DNA of 64,000 nt from JACCZH01 sp963729445 (GCA_963729445.1 CAVSNU010000005.1:248001-312000); one strand, 5' to 3'. Shown: positions 33,747 to 44,148, numbered from the stretch's first letter. Made by a program: numbers and translations. Notes: a model not told the origin generated them from the sequence alone.

Positions 33747-35089
33747 TAGCGAGCCCTACCTCCCCAGCCATTTATTCCCCGCCTCATCTTCAGCCGGTCG
33801 CGCTCCAGTCTCGCCAGCATCGTCGACCAGTTCGGCGGCTGCTCCCCGGCCAGAATCCTGAGCACCCGGCTGGTGGCGTCGTACTCGGTGCCCACGATCA
33901 TCTGCATTGGTTCGTTGCCCACCTGCACCCACTCACCAGCACGCGCCTTCCACGCCGGCACGACGCGGCCACCTGGCCCGGTCAGCACGTCGTCCGGGCC
34001 GATCTCGATCTGGCAACTGGCAATGGGCCGGGAGTGCACGTTGAGGTACGTCTTGCGGAACTCCAGGGCGGCCGCGTCGGTGATCTCGCCCAGCTTCAGA
34101 ATGGTGCTGCGCTGGAACCCGTAGGTCTCGACAAAGCGGGTGCTGACCTCTTCGGTCGTGGATTTCGTGGCCGTGCCGCTCGACAGGCGCTCGTGCGCGA
34201 CCGCGCCGGCCATCTGCGTGGGGTCCTCGTTCCAGCTCACGACGCGGTGGTCGAACGGGAGCTGGTAGTGCGGCCGCTCCGGGGCCACGCGGGCCTTGAC
34301 GGCCAGTTGCTGATGCTCGTAGACCCACCAATCCATGAGGTTGCCGTAGCCGTCGCCCTCGGCTACGAGTTGTTCGAGCACGTCCTCCAGAAAGAGGAAG
34401 TGGAACTCAGCCCGGTCGTGGGTAACGAGCGGGTCGTCAAACCAGCCCTCCGGCGCGATCCTGAGCTGTGGCGCGACGTCGGCCACCATCTCGCGGATGA
34501 TGACGCCGGTGGTCGTGTCGGTGGTATCGGTCGAGCGGTAGTAGTCGTCCCGGATCGCGTCCTTGCCGTAGCCGTTGACGGTGAAGGCCCCCACGCGGCC
34601 ACCGACCCGCTGAATCGGGCCCATGCGGCCCTCAAATACCGTCGCGCTGCCGAGCTTGACCGACACATGCGCGAACGGCATCCAGCGCAGCTCACGCGGC
34701 AAATAGGGCCGTGCCAGCGGCTCGTGATAGCGGATGTCTTCCCGCTCGATCCCGACCTCGAACGAGTGCCAGCCCATCGGCATGGCGGTCGACCAGCGCG
34801 CCGCGGTCAGGTAGGGGTTGATGTCCTCCCAGTCCATCCGTGAGCCGTGCCGGGGGTGGCCGATGGGCGGGTAGATCGCGACGCTGATCGGCGGCGGCTC
34901 GTTGCGACGCGAGACGCTGAGAACAGTGACGTTTCGTGGCGGTAGGATCAGAATGCCGACGTAGGCCCAACTGATCTGTTGGCGGTCCTCCTGTGCAGCC
35001 AGCGAGCCGTCCGGGTTGGGGAACACGCGCACAGACGGGTGCAAAAACCCGATGGCTGACGCTCGCCTGTTGCGCGTGTTCAAACTCAT
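33746..35089 (-). CDS. Phage minor tail/baseplate protein
   Basis: This 447-residue protein starts at ATG 35,089, overlapping the upstream stop. It is beta-rich. The middle (LGSATVFEGRMGPIQRVGGRVGAFTVNGYGKDAIRDDYY) is like the distal-tail/hub proteins of siphoviruses that resemble gp44/gp27-type folds. A late segment (AGEWVQVGNEPMQMIVGTEYDATSRVLRI) fits a receptor-side beta domain. Position after the tape measure and before the lysis genes supports a tail-tip role. Confidence 0.6.
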   Translation of the reverse strand: MSLNTRNRRASAIGFLHPSVRVFPNPDGSLAAQEDRQQISWAYVGILILPPRNVTVLSVSRRNEPPPISVAIYPPIGHPRHGSRMDWEDINPYLTAARWSTAMPMGWHSFEVGIEREDIRYHEPLARPYLPRELRWMPFAHVSVKLGSATVFEGRMGPIQRVGGRVGAFTVNGYGKDAIRDDYYRSTDTTDTTTGVIIREMVADVAPQLRIAPEGWFDDPLVTHDRAEFHFLFLEDVLEQLVAEGDGYGNLMDWWVYEHQQLAVKARVAPERPHYQLPFDHRVVSWNEDPTQMAGAVAHERLSSGTATKSTTEEVSTRFVETYGFQRSTILKLGEITDAAALEFRKTYLNVHSRPIASCQIEIGPDDVLTGPGGRVVPAWKARAGEWVQVGNEPMQMIVGTEYDATSRVLRILAGEQPPNWSTMLARLERDRLKMRRGINGWGGRAR

Positions 35090-35853
35090 TAGGACCACTC
35101 AGCCTTAACGAATTCCGTGCCATCGTCCGAGACGGTGGATGCTCCAACCGGGGTCGTGCCGTCGTCGGCGTAGAGCGTCTGTGTGGTGTTGGTCTGGGTG
35201 ATCCTGTTCCGGGCTAGCGTCATCAGCCAGCCGATCTTGTCTTTCAGAGAGGCAGTTGCGGCCGGCACGCTGGCTGGCTCGGCAAAGGTGTCGACCGTCA
35301 GCACGTCCAGTACCTCGGCATTCACCTCGGCAGGCGAGATGTCGTTGAGGGCTGCAACGCTCACCAGAATGGAGTCCGCAACACCGTCAACGGTTGCCAG
35401 TGCCGCTGCTGTCGCCCCGCCTGTCACCGTCGTCACGGTCGGGATCACATTGCCGGTGCCGGCGTAGCCCGTGCCGTCGAAGAACGACTCGGCATTGTCG
35501 GCCGCTGTCGTGTCCCCGCTGATCTGGGTGACGTCCACGCGGATATCCCCGGCCTCTTCCGGGTACAGCACAATCGGCGTGGTCTTGGCATTGGTCGAGC
35601 TCGTCTTGACGATGATCGCGACGGTATCGGCGTTCATCTCGGTACTGGTGAGGTCCAGGTAGTACATGCCGGATGCCGTGGCAATCTCGGTCGCCTCGTT
35701 CGTGCAGTCGGCAAACGTGCCGCCATCTTTCGAGACCTCGGAGTCCAGGCCAGCGGCCCCGGTCACGAGGTCGCCGTCGTTGTCGTAGATCGGGAACGTA
35801 ACCCGGTAGGCCGTGTTCTTCTTCGGTATCGGCTTCGCGTCCGAGGCAGCCAT
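35089..35853 (-). CDS. Phage tail-tip or fibre-associated protein
   Basis: This 254-residue protein begins KKNTAYRVTFPIYDNDGDLVTGAAGLDSEVSKDGGTFADC. This beta-sandwich N-terminus recurs in phage baseplate and fibre proteins. A middle of Thr/Ala/Val-rich repeats ends in FVKAEWS. Host-binding or structural function is likely, but the exact role is unknown. Confidence 0.55.
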   Translation of the reverse strand: MAASDAKPIPKKNTAYRVTFPIYDNDGDLVTGAAGLDSEVSKDGGTFADCTNEATEIATASGMYYLDLTSTEMNADTVAIIVKTSSTNAKTTPIVLYPEEAGDIRVDVTQISGDTTAADNAESFFDGTGYAGTGNVIPTVTTVTGGATAAALATVDGVADSILVSVAALNDISPAEVNAEVLDVLTVDTFAEPASVPAATASLKDKIGWLMTLARNRITQTNTTQTLYADDGTTPVGASTVSDDGTEFVKAEWS

Positions 35854-36579
35854 TTAGAATCCCCTTCCAATGCGAGGCAGGACGAAACCGCCACGACGCA
35901 GCGCGACTGGTTGACCTGCGGTAGAAACGGGGGCGGTGGGTGCCGCGTCCCCGCCCGTGCCGACCCCGAAGACGTCGAGAAAATACGCTGTGGCAGTTGA
36001 TGCGTTCTTTGCGAACGTGAGGAAGCCGACCCAGCCAGCGACGGTGATGGTGCTGTCCGTCACGCTGCCCGTCCACCCACCCGGCTCAGGGGCGCCGTCG
36101 AGCCACTGCTTCGCCTGGATGGTGGTGCCGCTTATCCGCAAGCGTGACCAGTTCCATGCACCAATTGCAGGCGCATAATCAGCTACAGCAGATAGGAATT
36201 GTTGTACGCCACTTGCGTACTTGCGAATCCCATATGTCCCGTCAGGCTCGGGCGCCTCCGTGTAGAGCGTCTCGGAGGCGGCTGCGCCTGACGCCCGCCC
36301 GGCACCTCCGGCAAGGACGGAGGTTGTTGGAACGGCGCTCATGCGCGCCCAGCGGGCAACGATCTCCACATCTGCAACGGAACCGATCGTGTCCCAGGTG
36401 ATGAGATGCCGGGACTGTGTTGTCTTGTGGATTAACAGCGCCTGCCCGCCAACCGGACCACTCGGCATCCCGCTGCTTTCAACGGAATAGGTCACGCCGC
36501 TGGTTACGAACCGGGATGTCCAATCAGCCGGTTGCGCGCCGACGGCGTACTCCGAGAAGTCCGTGAAGTGCTGTGTCAT
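35854..36579 (-). CDS. Phage tail protein with concanavalin-like beta domain
   Basis: This 241-residue protein (FTDFSEYAVGAQPADWTSRF, LRISGTTIQAKQWLDGAPEPGGW, VGFLTFAKNASTAT) has the pattern of LamG/concanavalin-like receptor-binding domains of phage tails. It overlaps the upstream stop (TAATG) and lies among other tail-tip genes, so receptor binding is likely. Confidence 0.6.
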   Translation of the reverse strand: MTQHFTDFSEYAVGAQPADWTSRFVTSGVTYSVESSGMPSGPVGGQALLIHKTTQSRHLITWDTIGSVADVEIVARWARMSAVPTTSVLAGGAGRASGAAASETLYTEAPEPDGTYGIRKYASGVQQFLSAVADYAPAIGAWNWSRLRISGTTIQAKQWLDGAPEPGGWTGSVTDSTITVAGWVGFLTFAKNASTATAYFLDVFGVGTGGDAAPTAPVSTAGQPVALRRGGFVLPRIGRGF

Positions 36580-36836
36580 TAGCTACCACCCACCTGCCAG
36601 GACTCCACGTCCTCATGGCGCCAGCCCGCGCCCTTGGCGGTCTCTTCCAACTGCGTTCGCTTCTCGCGCTTGGTGCGGTCAGCCTGCGGCGGCAGGTCAA
36701 CCGGCGTGGCGATCAGGTAGCGGCGCGACGAGATGGCGTTGCCCACCCACGACGTCCCCGCCGGCACATCCGGGCGAATCGGGTCCTCGTCGGTGCCGGT
36801 ACCGATCAGTGGCACGGTGTAGTAGCGCAGCATCAC
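36579..36836 (-). CDS. Small phage tail-region protein
   Basis: This 85-residue protein begins LRYYTVPLIGTGTDEDPIRPDVP and ends with a charged helix (DRTKREKRTQLEETAKGAGW). It overlaps both neighbours by a few bases. The family of short proteins with the YYTVPLIGTGT..DP start recurs in phage tail clusters; its role is unknown. Confidence 0.6.
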   Translation of the reverse strand: MMLRYYTVPLIGTGTDEDPIRPDVPAGTSWVGNAISSRRYLIATPVDLPPQADRTKREKRTQLEETAKGAGWRHEDVESWQVGGS

Positions 36837-39106
36837 AGGCTCCCCACGGCCCAGCTATATCGCGGCCAAATCTTCAATGTCACCGATAGACTCATGCCCT
36901 CTACCTGTGCCACGGCGTCGGCCGCTTCCATCAGGAACGCGAACATGGTGTCACCCGGCCCGGCCGTCAGTTGACCGGTCGCGTTGACCTGGCCGGCCTC
37001 GTCGCCCTCGTCCGTCAGGTAGCCGTAGGCGTGGCCACCCTCACTCGTGCCGATCGTCCAGGTACGCGCCGCTGCCAGTTCGTCCAAGGCCGTCGCGGTG
37101 AACTGCGCCTCGTTCACGGGCAGGAACACCAGCGCGTCCAGATCGAACGTGCTGTCGCCGGTTGCGTGGCGCACTTCGGGCGTCACGCGGTAGTCCCGTT
37201 GCCCTGCTGAGAGTGGCGCGGCCATGGGTGGTAGCTGCTCGCTCGCCAACTTGATCCACTCCCACTGCCCGTTGGCGTGCGCGGTGAACACCTCGCGGGT
37301 GTAGGCCGTGACCGTCTGCCCGGACCCGAGACTGAGGGCAAGCCGGATCTGCGCGCCCTCGCTGCCGTTCAGTGGCACTACGTCGGTCGTTGCGCCGGTC
37401 TCGGTCGAGTGGAAGAAACTGGGGTTCGCAGACCCGGTGTCGAGATACTTCCAAGAGCCCGCCTGCGCTTTCCAGAACACGCGGTACTGGGTTGGCGTGA
37501 TGCCCGTAGGCACGTCCCAGGCCAGTTGCGCGGTCCGGCTGGACGTGCTGGTTGGCTGCACGACACTCACCGTCGCCGATGGGTAGGAGTAGTTGCCGCC
37601 GGCGTCCAGCGCCAGCACGCGATACTGGTACGTACCGTCGGTCAAATCGCCGGGGACGGTTGCCGCTTTGAAAACGGCGATCACGTTGGCGCTGGTCTCG
37701 GAATCAGGCGAGGTCATCGTCGCGGACTGTGTGCCGAGTGCCGTCACGACCTTGTACTGTGATACGCGCCCCACATTGACGAAGCCACTGCTGTGGTGGT
37801 AGTAAATAACCTTGTAGCCGGACGTATAGCCCGCCAGATCAGTTGTTTTCGATTGGGTTGTTGCGTGCGCCGTGAGCACCAGGGCGTGCGCCTGTGTCGT
37901 CGTCGTGGTCGTCCCGGTGGGGTGTGACGTGCCCGACGCCGTACCGCTGGACGCGGTCACGTCCAGCGGCGAGCTTGCCGCAATGCCGGTCCATTCCTCA
38001 ATGGCGATCCCGGCGTCCGCTGCGGCGCTGAACGTGACGGTGACCGTGCCGTTCTCTGCCGCCGAGTTGGCTTTATAGTAGATCGCGACGGTGTACGACC
38101 CTTGTGTCTTGGCGACCGCTAATGTCCAGCCGGCCGGCAGGGTGGCTGTCGCCGCGCCATTCTGGTGCAGCGTCAGGACGAGCAGGTTGCCAGCCGTCGT
38201 GGATCTCTGCCAGGTCGCAGACACACTCGTACTGGACCCCTCAGTTCGCCTCGAGGAGATCTGTATTAGCGACGGCCCTGCCCCTGCCGTGACCGTGACG
38301 CCGGTCGGCTGCATCAGCACTACCGACCAGTCGCGTACCCGCGCCCAGATGTCGTATGCGCCCCGCAGGTAGCGCTCGGCTGGCTGCACGTAGCCCACGG
38401 CGCTCCAGAGCGGCGAGAGGGTGGTACTGGCGTAGGGGTCGGCAATCGTGTCGCTCGTGCCCGCCTCAGCGCCGCCCACAATCGGTTTGACCAGCGCGAC
38501 GTCACCCGAGGCCATGCTCTCGGCACTCTTCACCCGACGTGCAGCTTGTGCAGCACGTGGCCGGTCGAATTGTCGGTGATGGTGGCCTTAACCAGGGCAG
38601 GCATGTCGCCGGGATTGCGGCGCGGTAGAGCGTCGGGCTGGCCCCGGTGACTGTCACCGGGTCGTCGACGATCTCGTTGCCCACCGCGCTTTTCGAGCAC
38701 CCTCAGGATGAGCGAGACCGGGTTGTCCTGGCTGCCCATCCAGTTACTATGGATGCCGCTGATCTCCGCCGCCCGCGAACATGCCGGAGACGATGCGCCA
38801 GCGCACCAGCGTATCCGCGCCGGTCAACTGAACCCCGAACGTCACCCACGGCAACTCGCCGGCCGGGTCCGCGCCAATCGTGGCCATGTTCAGGTACGTC
38901 TCGATGGCCCGGCGGTTGTTCAGGAGGGCATTCTTGGTCGTGCCCCGGATGTGCAGCGGCACGGTCAGGATGCTGTAACGCGGGTTGGCGGCGTCGTCCT
39001 CGACCGTAAAGCCGGACGCCAGCACCAGGTAGTTGGGTTCGGCCAGCGCCAGCCGGTCGTGCAGGGCGTCGCCGCTGGAACCCACCTCCAGAAAGAAATC
39101 AGCCAC
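36833..39106 (-). pseudogene. Large tail protein with fibronectin-III-like domain, split by four indels
   Basis: Three reading frames join into one protein of about 757 residues. The start (MADFFLEVGSSGDALHDRLAL) is at 39,106. An extra G near 38,768 shifts GMFAGG/EISGIHSNWMGSQD. Further single-base changes fall near 38,690 (VLEKR/VGNEIVDD), 38,612 (AAIP/GDMPALVK) and 38,533 (KLHV/KSAESM). The long open part 36,833-38,533 carries a beta-sandwich (ATATLPAGWTLAVAKTQGSYTVAIYYKA) and an FN3-like domain (RTAQLAWDVPTGITPTQYRVFWKA). The order suggests a distal tail or fibre protein. The last codons overlap the next gene by ATGA. Assembly error in G/C runs is likely. Confidence 0.7.
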
Positions 39107-42100
39107 TGCTCGCCCCCACCTTCACCATGGCGTCGGCAAAGACGCGCTTGCCAACTGCTTGCGAGAACACCTGGCCGTCAATCACGAACGTTGCCGCGGC
39201 GCTCTGCTGGCCGCCGCTGATGCCGAGCGCCTTGATGACGGTCTCGGCAACGTCCTGAATGAAGCGCTCGCGCTCGGGATGCCCGGCACTGAGCGGCTGC
39301 ACCATCTCGGTCCCGTCCTCGCCGATCAGCGCCAGCAGGGGGCTATCGATCATGCCGCCGTCGGCGAAGGCGTTGACGCCGTGGCGCGCAGGACCTCCGG
39401 GACGTTTGCGCCGGTCTTCGATGACTTCAGCGGGAGATTTCCCGGAGAGCGTCTCCTGTCCCGGAGTCATGATTGGCGGCCGCCATTTGCCGCTCCTGTA
39501 GCGCTCAAGCAACTGCCTGGTGATCCCCGAGTTATTGGCGTGCTTCCAGAACTCCTCGTCATCCCAGTACTGCGGGTTCCTGCCCAGGAACGTAAGGAAG
39601 CGCCGGATACGGTCCTCAAGTATTTCGACGGGCGTCAGATCGTGGCCCTGGGCGTTCGTCAGGTCCAGGCCGATGCTGTGGTGGTAGCCTGCGGCCTGCA
39701 TGAGCGGGTGCCCGTCGATGCCCGGGCCAGTCGTGGCACCCCCGGCACCACCCCCGAACGCGCCGCCACCCGAGCCGCCAGAACCCCCGCCAGAACCGCC
39801 ACCGCCGCCCAGTGACGAGCCGCCGCCACTGGATGACCCACCCGCGCCCTGCTCGGCACCGGACACCCAGCCAAAGCCGGAGGAGGACGTGACCCGGTCG
39901 ATTTCCTCGCCGAACCCCTTGACAGCTTCAGCGGCCTCCTCGGCAGTCATCCCGGCGGCAATCAACAGGTCGATGATGAGCTGCATGTTCTCTTCGAACT
40001 TGGCCGGGTCGGTTCCCTCCAACATCGCTTTCTGGAAGGCTTCCCAGCTCTCGTAGCCCATCTCGGCGATGACCGGATAGAGCTCCTCTTCCGGGATCTC
40101 GGCCAGGAGCTTCATGGCGTCTTCCATGGGGATAAAGCCGGAGAGGAAGCCTTCGACCACCGAGCCGATCATGTCCTCGCCGACGTTGCCGCCGTCGAAG
40201 ACCTCCTGCATGGTCGCCAGGGCTTCGTCGCTGATCTGCTCCATGACCGGCAGCAGACCGGCCTCACCAGCCGCCGCGACGTCGCCAATCAGCGTGTCCA
40301 TCTCAGCCTGTACCACGTCGCGAGCCTCTTGCATGACCGCGATCGAGGCTGCACTCGCGCCGCTGGCAGTGGCCATCTGAATGGCGGCATCCATCTCGCC
40401 GATCTTGTCGGCCATGCTCTGGATCGACTGCTCGGCGTTCTCGTCGAGGGCCGCGCCGAAGCGGTCGAACATCGCGTCGGCCGTCTGCTCGGCCTCAAAG
40501 CCCTCGATCAGACTCTGCCCGTACTCGCTGGCGCTGATCTGCCCAGCGATCTCGAGCTGCTTGTTGATGTTGGAGAACTCGTCGTAATAGAGCGCCGCCA
40601 GATCGTGCAGGCCGGCCGCGCTGGCCGCCATGTACTGGTCCCAGGCTTGATCGCGGTCGGCCGTTAACTGTTCGATCAGCTCGCCCGACGCGATACCTTC
40701 AGGGTCCGAAAGAACCAAGTCGAAGTTGGCCTCGAACGTCGCCGCCGCAGCCTGCGCAGCGATCTCCTCAGCCATGGCCTGACCGATAGCCGTGCCGGCG
40801 ACGCGCCCGATGGTGTCCAGTTCGGCCTGCTTGGCGGCGATCTGCGTGTCCAGTTCCGCCAGGACCGCCTCGCCCAGACCCAGCTCCTCGGCAATGCGGC
40901 GGGCGTCCCAGAGGGTCGCAAGCTCGGCCTCAGCCTCGGCAACGGATTCCGGATCCAGCACGACCACGAGATCGCCCAGGATCTGCAGCGCGGCCTTGTC
41001 GGCGTCGGTGATATCCGGGCGGCCGTCCGTGCCTGCGGCGAAGCCGGGGATCTCCCCAAACTTCTCAGCCATCTGCATCGATTCATCGTGGGGGTAAATG
41101 TGCGCACCACCGGGCAAGAGCATCAGCTCCGGGCCCTCTTCGCCAACCCATGCGAGCTGGGTGTGATCCACGTCGCCACCATCGGCATACCGGTTTTGGC
41201 CGCCGCCGGGGTCGCCATGCACGAAGAGCGTGACGGGCATCGTCGCGCCGGCCTCGATAATGCCCTTGATCCGGGCGATCTCTTGCTCGGCGGCACTGGT
41301 CGCCGCGTCGATTTCGATCAGCCAGGGCTTGCTGATGTATTCCAATTGTCTGGCCAGATTGTCGATCGAGCCAATGAGGTTGTTGTTGATGACATCAGCG
41401 AGTGCGGTCTGGGCGTTCGTGTTGTCACCGGTTGCGCCGGCCAGCTCATTCTGGAACGTCTGGGCGTCTTTCAGTTTCTGCTGGTACGGCCCCAGATCCT
41501 CGTCGCCGCGCTCGATGGCGGCGTTCAGTTCGTCCTGGGCCTCCATGACCTTTTCGCCAGCGATGGCGTAGGCCGCGGCCTGCGTCTCGGCATCCTCAAC
41601 GCCGCCGGCATAGCGCGCCATGGCGTCAACGCCGTGGTCGAGGACCAGTTGCTCCTCTGCGGAGAGTTCCAGCCCATCAGCCTGCTTCTGCTGGATGCGC
41701 TCGTAGGCTTTCTCGATGGTGTTCTGGGCACCAGAGAACTCGGACGCCTGGCCGGTAAATTGGCCCATCATGTCGAGGTTGCTCTGGTAGCCGTCCGACA
41801 GGCCCGACATGGTGTCCTGCAGCTTGAGCAGGGCCACAATCGCCTTGGTATCTATCGCTTGCGCGGTAGCAGAGATTGATCCCATATAGGCATCGTTGCC
41901 AGAGTTTAGATCATGGATGGTCGCAAGTTGCTGCTCTTGCGTTGCAGCCAGGTCCATCGATGCGGTGTTGACCTGGCCCTGCGCTTCAGCGGTGCGGAAC
42001 CAGCTATCAACTGACTCGTTGAGCGCGGCCTTTTCAGCCTCCCATGCCATGGCACGCTCGTGGTTGTATTCCAGCCCTTGCACAAGCTCCTGGTCGAGTT

Positions 42101-43700
42101 TGTAGAGCGGGTTGTAGGCGGTCTCGTAGGCCGTCGCCAGGGCCATGACCTGGGCAGCGCTCGGGTCAGTGTTGACTTGCTGCAGCGTGTCATCCAGCCA
42201 TGTGATGCCGTCAATCAGCATCTTGGTGTTTGTGTACACGAACTGCGTCTTGCCAGTGTCCATCAGCGTGTCGAGCAGTCCGCCGCTGCCAACGCTCTTG
42301 TCGTCAATATTGACGGGGACGGTGACACCGTTCGCTTCGATCTCATCAGCGATATCGGCACCCGCGCCGGGCTTCTGTGTGACGTTCACGACGATGTTGA
42401 CGACTTTTGGAATCAGGCCGATGCCTTCGGCGAGCTGACTAAACGAACCAGTCGCGTCATCGACTCGATCGATTACCTGCCCGATCCCAACGACCAGCTC
42501 GCCGGTACCCTGGACAGCTCCAGCCAAATCGGAGGCAAAGCCGAGCAATTCCTCGCGGTTTTCAGAGACAAAGCCACGCACGGAAGCGGCGGCGTCGGCC
42601 ATGTCAGCCGCAACCCCGGTTGCGAAGTCGTTGAACTCATCGCCGGTGAGATAGGTGGACACCTCCACGGCGCCATCACTGAGCATCTGGAACATTGGCT
42701 CAAAGCCGGTCGCGACGCCCATCTGAAGCGAGTCGACGATCGTCGACCACGCGCCTGAGAACGTCTTGGACTGCGCCTCCATCATGTCGCCAAATTTGAG
42801 ACCGGACCAGTCCTGGAAGGCATCTAGAAAGACGTCTGAGGCGACCTTGCCCTCGGAGACCATCTTCTGGGATTCCTGGACGGTCACACCCATGGCGTCG
42901 GCGAGGATCTGCAAGGCTGGTACACCCAGCTCTTGCAGTTGCATCAGCTCTTCGGTCTGCACGCGGGTCTTCGACTGCATTTGACCCAGAGAGGTGACCA
43001 TGCGGTCAATGCCTTCGGTGCCTTTGCCCAGGCCAGCGGAAACGTTGCCGATATCTTCCATCAACGGCAGGATGTCTCCGGCCGCGAAGCCCATGGCAAG
43101 GAGACGCTGGGAAGCATCGACCAATTCAGGGAATTCAAACGGAGTTTTCGCCGCGAAATCACCGAGATCTTTGAGGAACGCCGCGGACGCCTGGGCGCTA
43201 CCCAACATCGTTGTGAACGCGATGTCAGCCTGCTCAAGCCTGGCGTTCATGCCGATGGCGGAATCCGTAACGAAGTTGAAGCCAGCGCCGATGCCAGCGG
43301 AGACTGCGTTGAAGACCTGCCAACCGGCTCCGATGGCCGCACCCTTGGCCATGTCAGCTCCGAGTTTTGCGAACCCCGAACTTGCCTTGGATGCGCTATC
43401 ACCGGCTTTCGCGGCACTATCGCCAGCCTTGGTTATTTGCCCACCGGCACTCGCTGCTTGTTTCCCGGCAGTATCAACACTCTTGGCCATGGCCGCGAAC
43501 TTCTGGCCGGCAGCCTCCGCTCGCTGCCCGGCATTGAGGGCGTGTTTATCGAGTGCGGCAAACCCACCCCCGGACTTCTGTGCCTTTTGGCTAGCCTGTC
43601 CGAGTTGCACACCCAGGCTCTGAAGCTCGGCAGTCAGCTTCTTTAGCTCTATCGAAGCGAGATTCTTCGCTCGAATTATCAGTTCTATGTCTTTTGCCAC
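39099..43700 (-). CDS. Tail tape measure protein
   Basis: At 1533 residues this is the longest gene of the phage region. It has an N-terminal coiled coil rich in Ala/Lys and the tape-measure core IAFTTMLGSAQASAAFLKDLGDFAAKTPFEFPELVDASQRLLAMGF, followed by GKGTEGIDRMVTSLGQMQSKTRVQTEELMQLQELGVPALQIL. Helical repeats follow, then a Gly/Ser-rich linker near the C-terminus. It sets tail length and would predict a long-tailed siphovirus. The start is GTG 43,700, directly after a hairpin with T5; no good Shine-Dalgarno is visible. Confidence 0.93.
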   Translation of the reverse strand: MAKDIELIIRAKNLASIELKKLTAELQSLGVQLGQASQKAQKSGGGFAALDKHALNAGQRAEAAGQKFAAMAKSVDTAGKQAASAGGQITKAGDSAAKAGDSASKASSGFAKLGADMAKGAAIGAGWQVFNAVSAGIGAGFNFVTDSAIGMNARLEQADIAFTTMLGSAQASAAFLKDLGDFAAKTPFEFPELVDASQRLLAMGFAAGDILPLMEDIGNVSAGLGKGTEGIDRMVTSLGQMQSKTRVQTEELMQLQELGVPALQILADAMGVTVQESQKMVSEGKVASDVFLDAFQDWSGLKFGDMMEAQSKTFSGAWSTIVDSLQMGVATGFEPMFQMLSDGAVEVSTYLTGDEFNDFATGVAADMADAAASVRGFVSENREELLGFASDLAGAVQGTGELVVGIGQVIDRVDDATGSFSQLAEGIGLIPKVVNIVVNVTQKPGAGADIADEIEANGVTVPVNIDDKSVGSGGLLDTLMDTGKTQFVYTNTKMLIDGITWLDDTLQQVNTDPSAAQVMALATAYETAYNPLYKLDQELVQGLEYNHERAMAWEAEKAALNESVDSWFRTAEAQGQVNTASMDLAATQEQQLATIHDLNSGNDAYMGSISATAQAIDTKAIVALLKLQDTMSGLSDGYQSNLDMMGQFTGQASEFSGAQNTIEKAYERIQQKQADGLELSAEEQLVLDHGVDAMARYAGGVEDAETQAAAYAIAGEKVMEAQDELNAAIERGDEDLGPYQQKLKDAQTFQNELAGATGDNTNAQTALADVINNNLIGSIDNLARQLEYISKPWLIEIDAATSAAEQEIARIKGIIEAGATMPVTLFVHGDPGGGQNRYADGGDVDHTQLAWVGEEGPELMLLPGGAHIYPHDESMQMAEKFGEIPGFAAGTDGRPDITDADKAALQILGDLVVVLDPESVAEAEAELATLWDARRIAEELGLGEAVLAELDTQIAAKQAELDTIGRVAGTAIGQAMAEEIAAQAAAATFEANFDLVLSDPEGIASGELIEQLTADRDQAWDQYMAASAAGLHDLAALYYDEFSNINKQLEIAGQISASEYGQSLIEGFEAEQTADAMFDRFGAALDENAEQSIQSMADKIGEMDAAIQMATASGASAASIAVMQEARDVVQAEMDTLIGDVAAAGEAGLLPVMEQISDEALATMQEVFDGGNVGEDMIGSVVEGFLSGFIPMEDAMKLLAEIPEEELYPVIAEMGYESWEAFQKAMLEGTDPAKFEENMQLIIDLLIAAGMTAEEAAEAVKGFGEEIDRVTSSSGFGWVSGAEQGAGGSSSGGGSSLGGGGGSGGGSGGSGGGAFGGGAGGATTGPGIDGHPLMQAAGYHHSIGLDLTNAQGHDLTPVEILEDRIRRFLTFLGRNPQYWDDEEFWKHANNSGITRQLLERYRSGKWRPPIMTPGQETLSGKSPAEVIEDRRKRPGGPARHGVNAFADGGMIDSPLLALIGEDGTEMVQPLSAGHPERERFIQDVAETVIKALGISGGQQSAAATFVIDGQVFSQAVGKRVFADAMVKVGASSG

Positions 43701-43704
43701 GAAA

Positions 43705-43745
43705 AAGCCCGCACTTCTCTTAAGGTAAAGAGAAGCGCGGGCTCA
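43705..43745 (-). terminator. Terminator-like hairpin in the tape-measure leader
   Basis: On the minus strand AGCCCGC-G-CTTCTCTT pairs with AAGAGAAG-T-GCGGGCT, followed by TTTTT and then the GTG start of the tape-measure gene. The stem is about 15 bp. A promoter lies about 100 bases upstream (43,811-43,840). Confidence 0.7.
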
Positions 43746-43810
43746 GATGAGGCGGCGCTGTTGGCAAGTGGAGCGGCCTGTTACTGCGGGTCCGCTTGCC
43801 CTGTGCCTAC

Positions 43811-43840
43811 ATTATATGCGACCTGTAGCGCCTTTGTCAC
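43811..43840 (-). promoter_or_regulatory. Promoter upstream of tape measure
   Basis: On the minus strand GTGACA (43,835-43,840) and TATAAT (43,811-43,816) are 18 bases apart. Transcription would begin near 43,804 and run through a GGCAAG...CTTGCC hairpin and the T5 terminator-like hairpin before the tape-measure GTG. Confidence 0.6.
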
Positions 43841-44148
43841 TAATCATTCTTCGCCTGCTCTAGAAAGATGGCCGCGACTTCAGCAGCGGATGGAAACGAG
43901 TTATAGCCGAGAACATGGACTTCAAGCATCTGAACTAGGATTTCTTCGCGGGTCGACTCGAAGCGCTGTTCGAGGTTTCCGAGTTCTTGTTCGGCGACGA
44001 CATAGCACCAGTCGGGCGGCGGATCGGCACAATGCATCCTCACGGCGGCATCTAGCATTTCATCATAGGTCGGTGTTGGTTCCGCCGGATCAGAGGATCC
44101 ACACCCAACGACACCGAACAATACGACTGCAATGAGCAACCAGCGCAT
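43840..44148 (-). CDS. Small lipoprotein (probable phage moron)
   Basis: This 102-residue protein has a signal peptide with lipobox (MRWLLIAVVLFGVVGCGSS) and a mature helical part with a Cys pair (MHCADPPPDWCYV). It lies between the tail-assembly chaperone genes and the tape measure, an unusual place for an exported protein. It is transcribed away from the DUF4282 gene. Phage lipoproteins often block superinfection; that role is inferred. Confidence 0.65.
   Translation of the reverse strand: MRWLLIAVVLFGVVGCGSSDPAEPTPTYDEMLDAAVRMHCADPPPDWCYVVAEQELGNLEQRFESTREEILVQMLEVHVLGYNSFPSAAEVAAIFLEQAKND

Noticed and set aside
38530..38770. Several separate small genes between the tail proteins
   Set aside because: The frames join into one continuous protein after single-base corrections.
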